Positions 50,011 through 59,600 of a stretch of DNA of 64,000 bases are shown in pieces. This DNA comes from UBA5158 sp040389045 (GTDB taxonomy: Bacteria > Pseudomonadota > Gammaproteobacteria > DSM-16500): assembly GCA_040389045.1 (NCBI GenBank), contig JAZKAT010000014.1, positions 62,001 through 126,000 of the forward strand, given 5' to 3'. The notes below the pieces were generated by a model that saw nothing but the letters and a program-made list of their open reading frames with translations, searched no databases and was not told the DNA's origin. The position numbers were made by a program, and so were the translations under genes. Each line of letters begins with the position of its first letter. Position 1 is the stretch's first letter.

Positions 50011-52188
50011 ATGTTTGACGCTGACCGACCTATTACGAGTGTCCAACAAGATCGTTTAGGAAGAAGTACATTCGCCAAATATCTGGCTCGATGTATCTTG
50101 GATCATAAAGCTTCTGAAAGCCTGGTTATTGGGTTGTACGGTACCCCAGGAAGCGGCAAAACCTCTCTCATCAATCTGGTACTCGAAGAATTACGCTACG
50201 CCGCCAGCAATATGTTCGACAATGAAAAACCTATTATCTTGAATTTTAGTCCGTGGAGTTACTCAGGCCAGGGGCAACTTATTTATGGGTTTTATCGACG
50301 GCTTTCCTCCGAATTACGCCAGGCGCCCTTTCTCGAAAATTCCACCGAAATAATTCACCTGCTGGAATTGTATATGTCGTTTTTCACCCATACCCCTGTA
50401 CCCAAATCCATGCGCGTGAAAAGACGCTTAATAGCTAAACTAAAAAAACCCGTGGTCAATAAACAAGAAGAATATGCCTGGGAATCGGGTCGTGATCCTA
50501 TTCAAGTTAAAACAGAATTAAATAATTATCTGAAACAACTCAAACACAAAATTATTATCATCATAGATAATATTTCCAGATTGACACCACCGGAAATTAA
50601 TCAAATTCTACAAATCGTCAAATCCATGGGTGACTATGCGAACACCGTTTACTTATTGTCATTTAACAAAGAACAAGTCATCAATGCCATAAACAAAACC
50701 CGTGATGGAGAAGGTGCGGAATTTTTGGAAAAGCTAGTGCAACTTCCTTTTGAAGTTCCACCTATTAATAAAAATGATTTGGAAAGTTTATTGTTTGATA
50801 GACTTGAACCCGTCCTGGCAATTACGCCCGAAGATACCTGGGACATGGCTTACTGGGCCGATATTTATTATGCTACCTTAAAATATTTCTTTAACAGTTG
50901 CCGCGACATTACGCGCTATGTGAATTCATTAAGTTTTGGTTATTCTCGCGTACGTGATGTAGTCAACCCGGTGGATTATTTTGCCCTGACCGCGCTTGAA
51001 GTATTCGCGCCAGTGATTTTTGCTGGCATACGGGAAAACAAAGATTTATTCACTGATCTGTTGGACAATGTCTATGTGCTTAACCAAGAACAAATTAAAC
51101 AAGACAAAGCCAGGATTGATGAAATTCTTAATCGTAACATTTCAATTCCGAAAGATATTTTACAAAATTTATTAATCGCCATGTTCCCGCGTTTGCATCA
51201 AATCTATTTACCCAATGAACAATTCTATCACTCGGAAGCACGCGCGAGAGAATTGCGCCGCATTTGTAGTCCGGACATGTTTGATGTTTATTTCCGTTTA
51301 TCCATACCTAACAGTTACATGCCGGAATCTGAATTACAAACCATATTATCGCAAGCCAGTGATGCGGCAAGCTTCGATCAAGCCCTCACTCGCTTAAATC
51401 AAGATGACAGAGTCACCCGCTTTCTTGATTTACTCGACGGCAATGTCATACACCGAATTGCTAAAAAATATATAGCCAATGTCATTAAAGCCTTGATGGA
51501 TGACGGCGATTTATTTCCAGAAGGCAAAAACACGCGTTTAAGTTTCAATACCGCTATGCGCGTACATCGTATCTGCCATCAATTGCTGCATGAATTGCCC
51601 AGCACGGAAAAACGTTTTGAAGTATTGCAAGAAGCCATTAACAATGCGAGTAAAAGTCTTTACATTATGATCCATGAAATAGATGTATTGGGCAGACAAC
51701 ATCTTGAAGGCGATGATGAATACCTGCCAATCGAGCATAGGGAAATCACTCCAGTCCAACTGTTACAACTTCAAGAACTTATTGTTACCAAAATCGAAGA
51801 CTGGGCCCGCAGCGAACGTCTTACCGAACACCCCAAGTTTGTACCTATTTTATTTGCGTGGAAAAAATGGGGTGATGAAGAAGTTTGTCGCAGCTATATC
51901 AAAACCATTATTCAAACCGACCGCGGCTTACTCAATTTTCTCTGCTCGGCGTTAAAAGAACCGGTTAAAGAAGCCATGGACAAACAAGAGAAAAATCCCG
52001 AATGGCGTGAATATCTGGCTAACATTACCGCCTTTGTTGAGTTGGATGACATTACCAATCGGGCTAAAGCAGTTTTTGAAGGGGACGATTTTGAAAAACT
52101 GCGGGAAACCGAGCAACTGGCCATACTCATTTTCCTGGACTTGATTGGCGCCAATACCTTTAAAGTTATTCCCAAAACTACTGTTTAA
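50011..52188 (+). CDS. KAP-family P-loop NTPase
   Basis: 725 residues. Walker A is GLYGTPGSGKTS (44-51 core). The KAP motif is ILNFSPWSYSGQGQLIYGFY near 75-95. The Walker B strand is KHKIIIIIDNISRL near 177-190, followed by YLLSFNKEQV. The C-terminal ~350 residues are helical and not recognised. Many KAP proteins carry membrane helices inserted after Walker A; none is seen here, so it is a soluble member. Members include phage-exclusion PifA of F plasmid; most are uncharacterised. AAGGGG precedes the ATG. Confidence 0.87.
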   Translation: MFDADRPITSVQQDRLGRSTFAKYLARCILDHKASESLVIGLYGTPGSGKTSLINLVLEELRYAASNMFDNEKPIILNFSPWSYSGQGQLIYGFYRRLSSELRQAPFLENSTEIIHLLELYMSFFTHTPVPKSMRVKRRLIAKLKKPVVNKQEEYAWESGRDPIQVKTELNNYLKQLKHKIIIIIDNISRLTPPEINQILQIVKSMGDYANTVYLLSFNKEQVINAINKTRDGEGAEFLEKLVQLPFEVPPINKNDLESLLFDRLEPVLAITPEDTWDMAYWADIYYATLKYFFNSCRDITRYVNSLSFGYSRVRDVVNPVDYFALTALEVFAPVIFAGIRENKDLFTDLLDNVYVLNQEQIKQDKARIDEILNRNISIPKDILQNLLIAMFPRLHQIYLPNEQFYHSEARARELRRICSPDMFDVYFRLSIPNSYMPESELQTILSQASDAASFDQALTRLNQDDRVTRFLDLLDGNVIHRIAKKYIANVIKALMDDGDLFPEGKNTRLSFNTAMRVHRICHQLLHELPSTEKRFEVLQEAINNASKSLYIMIHEIDVLGRQHLEGDDEYLPIEHREITPVQLLQLQELIVTKIEDWARSERLTEHPKFVPILFAWKKWGDEEVCRSYIKTIIQTDRGLLNFLCSALKEPVKEAMDKQEKNPEWREYLANITAFVELDDITNRAKAVFEGDDFEKLRETEQLAILIFLDLIGANTFKVIPKTTV

Positions 52189-52225
52189 AAACAACCCATT
52201 ATAAATTAATTGTACAAAAATTATC

Positions 52226-52254
52226 TTGACACTTCTTGCTCACCCCACGATAAT
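52226..52254 (+). promoter_or_regulatory. Near-consensus sigma70 promoter
   Basis: -35 TTGACA (6 of 6) at 52226, 17-bp spacer, -10 GATAAT (5 of 6) at 52249, 38 bp before the start of the 782-residue gene. It is the best sigma70 match noticed in the window. Confidence 0.75.
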
Positions 52255-52292
52255 ATGCCCACTACTATTAGAGTGAAAAGAGTGGGTGTACT

Positions 52293-54641
52293 ATGCCGAG
52301 CCAAGTCTTTCTAGTTGAATTCAAAAATTCCCCCGCAGCACAAGCTGATGATAAATCAGAAAATCCTTCTTATTATTTTCATTATGAAATTAGCCAGGGT
52401 AAATTTAATTTAATTGAGCTAGAAAGGATCATCCCTTTATTAACAGCCATCTACCCAGCTACTTCATTCTTTACCGACACGCTAGTGGGTGTTAAAGGGC
52501 TGGTTTACGCTAATTATCACTTTGAAGCATCAAGCTACTTTACCCATGTCAATAAACACATGTTGGTAACTAAAACGCCTGACTGTCATGAAATCTATAC
52601 TGACTTAACAATTCCTCCTGCCAAGGAACTGCAAATTACCACTAAGTTAATTGATGATTTTGTCCCGCCCGCTATTGATAGCAAAATGCTAGATCAAGCA
52701 CTTCAACAACGGTTATTTACCAATAAAGTAACGCGGCTTGATTTACTTGCACCCGCACCAGCACCCAAAATGGTAAAGATGGATGAAATGCTTTTTCCTC
52801 CTGCTGCTGTTCTGGCAAACAATGAAAATCTTTTCGAACAGGTAGATAACCAGGCAGTTTTTCTCAATGAGAGCTGCGAACAAATCCAAAATTTATTCAT
52901 GGCAACAGATGAAATTAAGAAAAGGACTCAAGCAGAATATAAAGAATTTGAAATACTTGCTAATGAATTTGAAACACTTTCTATTGAATACGCAGCAAAT
53001 AAATTTACGAATCATTCCAAAATAAAATTTACTGATCTCAAAACTAAGCTGGAAGCTCAGTACCAAACCTTGATCGCAAATCCCAAACTGGAAGAAATTC
53101 GCCTGGCGTTGCTACATTGCTTGCGCCTGTCTGCCGTTGCTTACTTTCAAAAAGAATTAAAAAATATAAGTAATGAAACTACCGCTGCTAAATTTAATGA
53201 GCAATTTTCCAATATTGCCAAGGTGGAAATAACCGATTCCAAACCCGTACTACGTTTTATCAATAATTTGTTCCAGTTAAATTTCACCGAATTGCAAAAC
53301 CTGGTTCAGCAAATGTTTGTTAAATTTTACAAATATAGTAGTTGGGCCCCTTGGGGATACTCTTATCCAAAATCAAAATTTGATGAGTATCTTAATTTAG
53401 AACAACCATTGTCTACAGCGATAATGTTCCACCCAAGCCAAGATTCATTTGCATGGGCTCCGTTTACCCTTCGCAACATTTGCGGGTATGACTATCGCGA
53501 CCTTATAGTAATGGAAAATGCAAAATTAAATTCAGACTTAACGAACCAAAATAAAAAACTGACTTTACTCGCTGAGCAATTAGCTGAACTTGAAGACAAA
53601 GTTGCCGCGCTTAAACTTAAGGCGGAACAAGATGAAGCTAAACTCAAAAAAGGCCACGCCCAGCTTGGTAACGTTAGAACTGAAGCTAAGCAAAATACCC
53701 AAGCCATGATGCTGGATTACATGAGACTGCCAGATCAAACCGCGCAATTACACCAAACCATTTTAAATTTAGTCAAATTATCAGCTACTTTGAACATGCC
53801 TTATGCTGGCCTGGCTAATTTGATTGCCGAAGCCACAGAATTAGAATCTTCAATTGCCCTGCATAAAGAAATTGCTGATCTAGATCCGCATAATCTGGAA
53901 AAAGTTGGCGCTGCCGCTATTCAAGTTGAAGCGTTAAAAAAAGAGTTAGTTATTAAATTTAATTCATTTAATGATACGATTAAACCCTTGCATGAATTAA
54001 CCACCGTGGCAACTGCTCTTGAAGCAAAATTAAACTCTCAACACAGCACTACCATTGCCAAAGATAATCTTATTAGCGTTACCCGTAAATTCGCTAATAT
54101 GTTAATGGACGTTAAATATTTTAGCTCACTGGTATCCTGGGGTGGTGTAGGTTTAACGGTGAATGGGATCACTTATACTGTCCCAACAAGTTATTTAAAA
54201 CTTTTTGTTTTAGCAAAGAGCTTAGTTGAGCCTATCAAGTACGACAACGCTCTCGCATTTTGGAACCAGGCAAAAATTTATGAAAGAGAAGCCCAGCAGC
54301 GCGGCAGCCATCGATTTTTCTTTTATCGAGTGCGCAGCAAAGAAATGAGTTTGCTGCAGGACCTTATCCGAGGATTAAAAATAGAAAGTTCAACATTTGC
54401 AGATGATGTAGATGGCAAACTTAGCCAGATCAAATCTGACTGGCGCTTAAACATGGAACATCGGACTATTCCAGTTCAACCGGATGTAAGTTCCCTGTCA
54501 TCAAAAAATTCAAGAAGAAGAGGCCGCTATGACAGTTCACTATTTCCCGCAAGTTCATCCAGTGCTTCAGCAAGTTCAACAGCTAGTGTCGACCCTGGCT
54601 CATTTTCATTAACTGCTTCATCATTGAGTAATCGTAGTTAA
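52293..54641 (+). CDS. Large coiled-coil protein, unknown
   Basis: 782 residues, no signal peptide or membrane helix. The N-terminal ~130 residues are mixed alpha/beta (VFLVEFKNSPAAQ...). A mostly helical body follows. A strong coiled coil lies near residues 410-475 (NQNKKLTLLAEQLAELEDKV, then Lys/Glu heptads). The last ~45 residues are almost only Ser, Ala and Thr, giving a disordered tail. No family recognised. Size, coiled coil and Ser-rich C-terminus resemble type IV effectors of Legionella relatives, but this is not evidence of secretion. The stop overlaps the convergent tpsB stop by 4 bp. Confidence 0.75.
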   Translation: MPSQVFLVEFKNSPAAQADDKSENPSYYFHYEISQGKFNLIELERIIPLLTAIYPATSFFTDTLVGVKGLVYANYHFEASSYFTHVNKHMLVTKTPDCHEIYTDLTIPPAKELQITTKLIDDFVPPAIDSKMLDQALQQRLFTNKVTRLDLLAPAPAPKMVKMDEMLFPPAAVLANNENLFEQVDNQAVFLNESCEQIQNLFMATDEIKKRTQAEYKEFEILANEFETLSIEYAANKFTNHSKIKFTDLKTKLEAQYQTLIANPKLEEIRLALLHCLRLSAVAYFQKELKNISNETTAAKFNEQFSNIAKVEITDSKPVLRFINNLFQLNFTELQNLVQQMFVKFYKYSSWAPWGYSYPKSKFDEYLNLEQPLSTAIMFHPSQDSFAWAPFTLRNICGYDYRDLIVMENAKLNSDLTNQNKKLTLLAEQLAELEDKVAALKLKAEQDEAKLKKGHAQLGNVRTEAKQNTQAMMLDYMRLPDQTAQLHQTILNLVKLSATLNMPYAGLANLIAEATELESSIALHKEIADLDPHNLEKVGAAAIQVEALKKELVIKFNSFNDTIKPLHELTTVATALEAKLNSQHSTTIAKDNLISVTRKFANMLMDVKYFSSLVSWGGVGLTVNGITYTVPTSYLKLFVLAKSLVEPIKYDNALAFWNQAKIYEREAQQRGSHRFFFYRVRSKEMSLLQDLIRGLKIESSTFADDVDGKLSQIKSDWRLNMEHRTIPVQPDVSSLSSKNSRRRGRYDSSLFPASSSSASASSTASVDPGSFSLTASSLSNRS

Positions 54642-56398
54642 ACCGTAGCGGTAACGCTAAAGAATACGCGCGGCTGACGACCATCGCCCAGCAAGGCAAG
54701 CGCATCAACTTGACGAGTCAACGGTTGTGCCCACACCAGATTGCCGGTCACATTTTGCGTGAAGAAGAAGCGTGAACCTACACCCGCAGAAGTCGCGCTT
54801 TGTTTTTGCAACTGATCCACAACCTGACGCGCATTCCAGATCACACCCGCGTCATAAAACATATATAATTGCGCCGCTTGTAGTAATACTCTGCCCGGCA
54901 TTACATTCATGCGCAATTCAATGCTGCCCGCCAGCCCACGGTCACCGATAATTTCCGCCGAGTCATAGCCACGACCCAACGCTTGCTGCACACCACCGAA
55001 ACCAAATTGTTCCGTCGCCAGCAGCGGTTCGCAAGACCATTGGGTTTTAGCAATAAAAAATACTGAATATCGCGTCGCGCCAAGTTGCTGCAAGCGGCTA
55101 TACATTAATTCCAGTTTGGTGAAGTGGCCGCTTGCGCCATAACGTGAAGTAAAACCGGTTTCACTTTTACTGATTGGCGTCGCGCCAAAGATATCCAAGC
55201 CTTGCTCAATATGCGCGCCCGCATTATTTGATCCATACCAGGTATCCGATAAATCCCAATTAACCCCAATTCTAAAAGAACGTATGTGATCGTCATATAG
55301 CATAAACGCTTGTTGCAGCGTCGTTACTTTACTGTCTATATAATTAAAAGTGGCATCCAGGTTTAAATCCTGGCTGCGGGTTTTCACCAACGGATAATTT
55401 AACATGGTGGAAAAGGTGAATGCGTCACCATTGATTTTTAATGGAGCCAAAACGAATCCCGGCAAAGTACGCGCCTGATTCATACTAAACGATAACCGGG
55501 CACCTTGCACACCCACCGCCATGTTATACCCAACCAGGAAGAACTTTAATTCCTGCGGCCTGGTGGTGCGTGATATCGTCATCGAAGTACTATCCCCCGG
55601 CAGGAAGATAGATTCCACTTCGCCGCCCGTGGTGACTTCATTGGGCCCTATGTAACGCGTGCCATAATTATCATAGGACAGGTAACCGCTAAACGTTTTG
55701 GTTTGCGTAACCAGATCTAATGTGGATGCGCCAATATTGGTTTTTGAAGGTTCCAACACGGCTTTTACCTGCACACCAGGTATGGTGTTAGCCAACAACA
55801 AATAATGTTCCATGCGTTTGATTTGCAATGGGCGTTGCAAAAGAATTTGATCACCAAAGCGTTGGATCAAGGGGCGCGCGCCATGGGGGGCACCTATCAC
55901 TTTGACGTGATCGATATAACCTTCCACTATCTGAATATTAACTACGCCATTGGCAACGTGTTGGGGCGGTAAGATCGCGCGCGACAATACATAACCATCA
56001 TTACGATAATAATTTGTAATGCTTTGCACAATATCTTGCAACTCGGCAACGGTGATCACCGAACCCAGTTTAGATTTATAAAGTTTGGAAAGCTCCGCCG
56101 TGCTGTAAACCGTATTACCCTTCAAATTAACGGTCGATATTTTGAATTTGATTTTAGTCGCCGCCGGGCCTAAGGCATTTTGCGCAGCCTGGGGTTTGGC
56201 TTTAGGCAATGGCGGTAAGGTATTCGATTGGGGTGCTTGTGGGCTTAAATCTTTACTTTGCCGTTCCGGTAAAACGCTGCTTGGCAAAAGTTGCGCGGGA
56301 GCCAACGGGAGTGCGATAGCATAATTTGTTGAAATAGTTATAACAACGAAGAGTAGTAACGAAAAAAATTTACCTAGTGTTCTGACATTTTTGATCAT
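54638..56398 (-). CDS. Two-partner secretion outer-membrane transporter (TpsB, ShlB/FhaC family)
   Basis: 586 residues: a signal peptide (to ~ALA near 29), then a Pro/Gln-rich linker. POTRA domains span about 85-215 (STVNLKGNTVYSTAELSKLY, VNIQIVEGYIDHVKVIG). A C-terminal 16-strand barrel closes with a Val end. The barrel-pore motif appears as GRGYDSAEIIGDRG, the VRGY-type loop-6 tip. It exports the partner TpsA protein across the outer membrane after Sec export. It is divergent from tpsA, an unusual arrangement since most TPS pairs are in one operon. Confidence 0.93.
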   Translation of the reverse strand: MIKNVRTLGKFFSLLLFVVITISTNYAIALPLAPAQLLPSSVLPERQSKDLSPQAPQSNTLPPLPKAKPQAAQNALGPAATKIKFKISTVNLKGNTVYSTAELSKLYKSKLGSVITVAELQDIVQSITNYYRNDGYVLSRAILPPQHVANGVVNIQIVEGYIDHVKVIGAPHGARPLIQRFGDQILLQRPLQIKRMEHYLLLANTIPGVQVKAVLEPSKTNIGASTLDLVTQTKTFSGYLSYDNYGTRYIGPNEVTTGGEVESIFLPGDSTSMTISRTTRPQELKFFLVGYNMAVGVQGARLSFSMNQARTLPGFVLAPLKINGDAFTFSTMLNYPLVKTRSQDLNLDATFNYIDSKVTTLQQAFMLYDDHIRSFRIGVNWDLSDTWYGSNNAGAHIEQGLDIFGATPISKSETGFTSRYGASGHFTKLELMYSRLQQLGATRYSVFFIAKTQWSCEPLLATEQFGFGGVQQALGRGYDSAEIIGDRGLAGSIELRMNVMPGRVLLQAAQLYMFYDAGVIWNARQVVDQLQKQSATSAGVGSRFFFTQNVTGNLVWAQPLTRQVDALALLGDGRQPRVFFSVTATV

Positions 56399-56452
56399 GC
56401 TTTTAGAACTTCCTTGTTCACTATTAAATTTTTTACGTAAAAACTACTGCAC

Positions 56453-56458
56453 ATTATA
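56453..56458 (-). promoter_or_regulatory. -10 box for tpsB
   Basis: Perfect TATAAT on the minus strand, 54 bp upstream of the tpsB ATG. The best -35 at 17 bp is only TTTTAT. Confidence 0.45.
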
Positions 56459-56599
56459 GCTAGTTAAGTTGCTGAATAAAACAAGTGATTTTTTAAAGTT
56501 TTATAAAGGGAATATGCCATAGATATACCTGACATAGAATGAAAAAAGGTCAATAGAACCAATGTCTATGAAATATAATACGCCAATTTTCAACCAGAT

Positions 56600-56619
56600 A
56601 GCGCAAATACGCTTTTTTT
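56600..56619 (+). terminator. Possible short attenuator upstream of tpsA
   Basis: AGCG-CAAATA-CGCT stem followed by seven T, about 70 bp before tpsA. The stem has only 4 bp, so it may be chance. The remainder of the 56399-56690 stretch is AT-rich with no gene. Confidence 0.3.
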
Positions 56620-56690
56620 CTCCCCATTAGATTACAATTTGAACTACAATAGGCTTATAAGCTAAAAATAAGATCTGAGAAGGAGATCAT

Positions 56691-59600
56691 ATGATCGCTA
56701 ATAATTATAAATCGTCCAGACCTTCTATAGTCCAAAATTTAATCGTTCTCTGCTCATCCATACTATTCACCAGTATGGCTTTTGCTAATCCGCAAGGTGG
56801 CGTAGTCACCTCGGGCAACGCGACCATTGCTCAAGCTCCCAATTCCACCGTAATACAACAAAACAGCCAACAAGCCATTATTGAATGGCAAAGTTTTAAT
56901 ATTAGTGCCAAGGATAAAACCCATTTTCAACAACCCACCAATGGCGTGGCGCTAAATCGCATTAACGCTAATCAAGGTATGACGCAAATTTACGGACAAT
57001 TGTCAGCCACGGGAAAAATTATTTTAGTAAACGCGGCCGGTATTTATTTTGGTGTAGGCTCCGTCATTCATGTGGGCGGTCTTATTGCATCAACATCTAA
57101 TATTTCCAATGCCAACTTTCTTGCTGGCAAATATATCTTTGATCAACCCTCACCTTACCATGCCGGCATTGTGAATGATGGTATCATCAAAGCCGCTGAT
57201 TATGGATTAGTTGCCTTAATTGGATCCTCAGTTACTAATCACGGTATGATACAGGCTGAATTAGGCAGCATCATTTTAGCAACTGGCGATAAATTCACGC
57301 TGGATTTTTATGGCGACCAATTAATTAATTTTAGTGTCGATGCGCGCGCCTCCGCTAACGGCAGAATTGAAAATACCGGTTCACTGATTGCCGATGGCGG
57401 CAAAATTCTCGTGACCGCTGAAGCGGCGCAAGGTGTATTGGATAATGTCATTGATATGCAAGGTGTTGCTCAGGCGCATTCTGTTTTACAACAAGATGGA
57501 CAAATTATTTTATCCGCTGCCACGGGCGACATTAATATAGGCGGCGAATTAACAACATCCGGTAAGAAAGGAATGGAAGGCGGCATTATACAAGTGACAG
57601 CCGCTAATATAAAGATAGAACCACTTGCCATTATTCATGCTAATGGTGATGCGGGCGGTGGCAGTATTACCTTGACCGCCAACAAAGTTTTGGTAAATGG
57701 CAATCTCAGCGCAATTGGTAAATCATCTGATGCGGTAGGCGGTAACATCACCATCGCCGCCAATACCATCAACTTATACCATAACGCCATGCTGAATGTT
57801 TCTGGCGGCGCGGCGGGTGGCGTTGTTTCATTATCCGGAAAAAATAACAGTGCAGATCATCCCGTGCCAGCAAGCTACATTGGTATTAGTCATCTGACTA
57901 ATGTGCTCGCCAATTCCTGGAAAAGTGGCCCTGCTGGAACGATAAATTTAAAAGCTGACTCAATTAGTATCGCTGGCAATTTAAGCGCGCAAGGCACGGG
58001 TGCCACTTCCGTCGGTGGGAAGGTGATAGTCGCGGCAAATTCTTTTGTTACTGAAGCAGCTACACTGAATGTCAGTGGTAATGCGGGCGGTGGTAAAGTC
58101 ATTGTCGCAACCTATGATCGCGGCCCAACCAAGCCTGCTTATATTAATATTGATGCTAAAAGCGTAGTGTTAGCTAACGCGATAAATACTGGTACGGCAG
58201 GTAGCGTCAAGTTTCTGGCAGACGCGGTGTCTATTGCGGGAAATATCAGCGCGCAAGGCATGAGTCCCACCTCTTTAGGCGGTAATATTCAAGTTGCCGC
58301 GAATACTTTTGTCGCCGCGGGCGCGACCATGAATGTCACGGGGGGCACGGGGGGCGGCACGGTAAGCATAGCCAAACAAAATCCCGTCGCAACGACTTCT
58401 TATATTAATATCGATGCTGGCAGCAGCATACTTGCTAACGCATTTAACGCTGGTACGGCGGGCACCATTAATTTAACGGCCAGTGATGTAACCCTTTCGG
58501 GAAATATCAGCGCGCAGGGCCTTAGTGCAGCCACGCTAGGCGGCAACATTCAAGTCGCGGCAAATTCATTTATCGCAGAAGGCGCGATTATGAATGTGAG
58601 CAGCGGCGCTGGCGGCGGCAACATCATTATCAACAAAGCTGCTTATATCAATATCGATGCTGGCAGCGTAGTGCTTGCTAACGCTTTAAATACCGGTACG
58701 GCCGGTAACATTATTTTAGCGGCCGACAAAATCACTATCGCCGGTAATGTCAGCGCTGAGGGTGTAGGCGCCACAACACTAGGGGGCAATATTGAAGTTG
58801 CCGCGAATTCATTTTTAGCCGCGGGCGCCACCATGAATGTGAGCGCTAAAACCGTCGCGGGTACTGTTACTGTTGCCGGCATACCCGATGCCAACGGTAA
58901 GGCGAAAAACTCTACTTATATCGGTATTGATGGCTTGAGCATGATACTTGCCAATGCGATGGGCGATAACGGGATTGGCGGCCAGATAAATTTATATGGT
59001 GATACCGTCAACGTGGCAGGTAAGCTTAGCGCACAAGCCAGTGGCGCTAATACCATAGGCGGAAACATTGGCGTTTACGCCCAAAATGTATCGGTAGCGC
59101 CCGGCGCGGTAATTAGTGCGAATGCTGATTTTGTTGCAGGTGAATTATTCATCGGCAGCAATCCAAATTCACCTACCGGCAGCACTACTTCACAATACGT
59201 AAATATCAGCGCCGCCAGTTACATTACCGCGGCAGCAATGGGTGACTCTGGTTTTGGCGGAGAAATTACCGTTAGCAGTGACCAGACTTATATTGGGGGA
59301 ACGCTTGATGTCTCAGGCTTGAGTTTCGCCGCTTCCGGCGGTGAAGTTGTTGTTACTGGAGATAAGATCACTGTTGCACCCTTAGCAGTAATAAACGCCA
59401 GCGGCCAACAATTTGGCGGTGAAATTTTATTGGGTGGCAATCCAGCAAGCCCGCAGACCACGGCAGCAGTAGATGTTGATGCCGGCAGTAGATTAACCGC
59501 GGCTGCTTATGGAAATTCTAATCAGGAAAATAACATCCCAACGGGTGGTTCAATCCAAGTTTATGCAACGAATACTACTATCGACGGCAGCCTGGATGTG

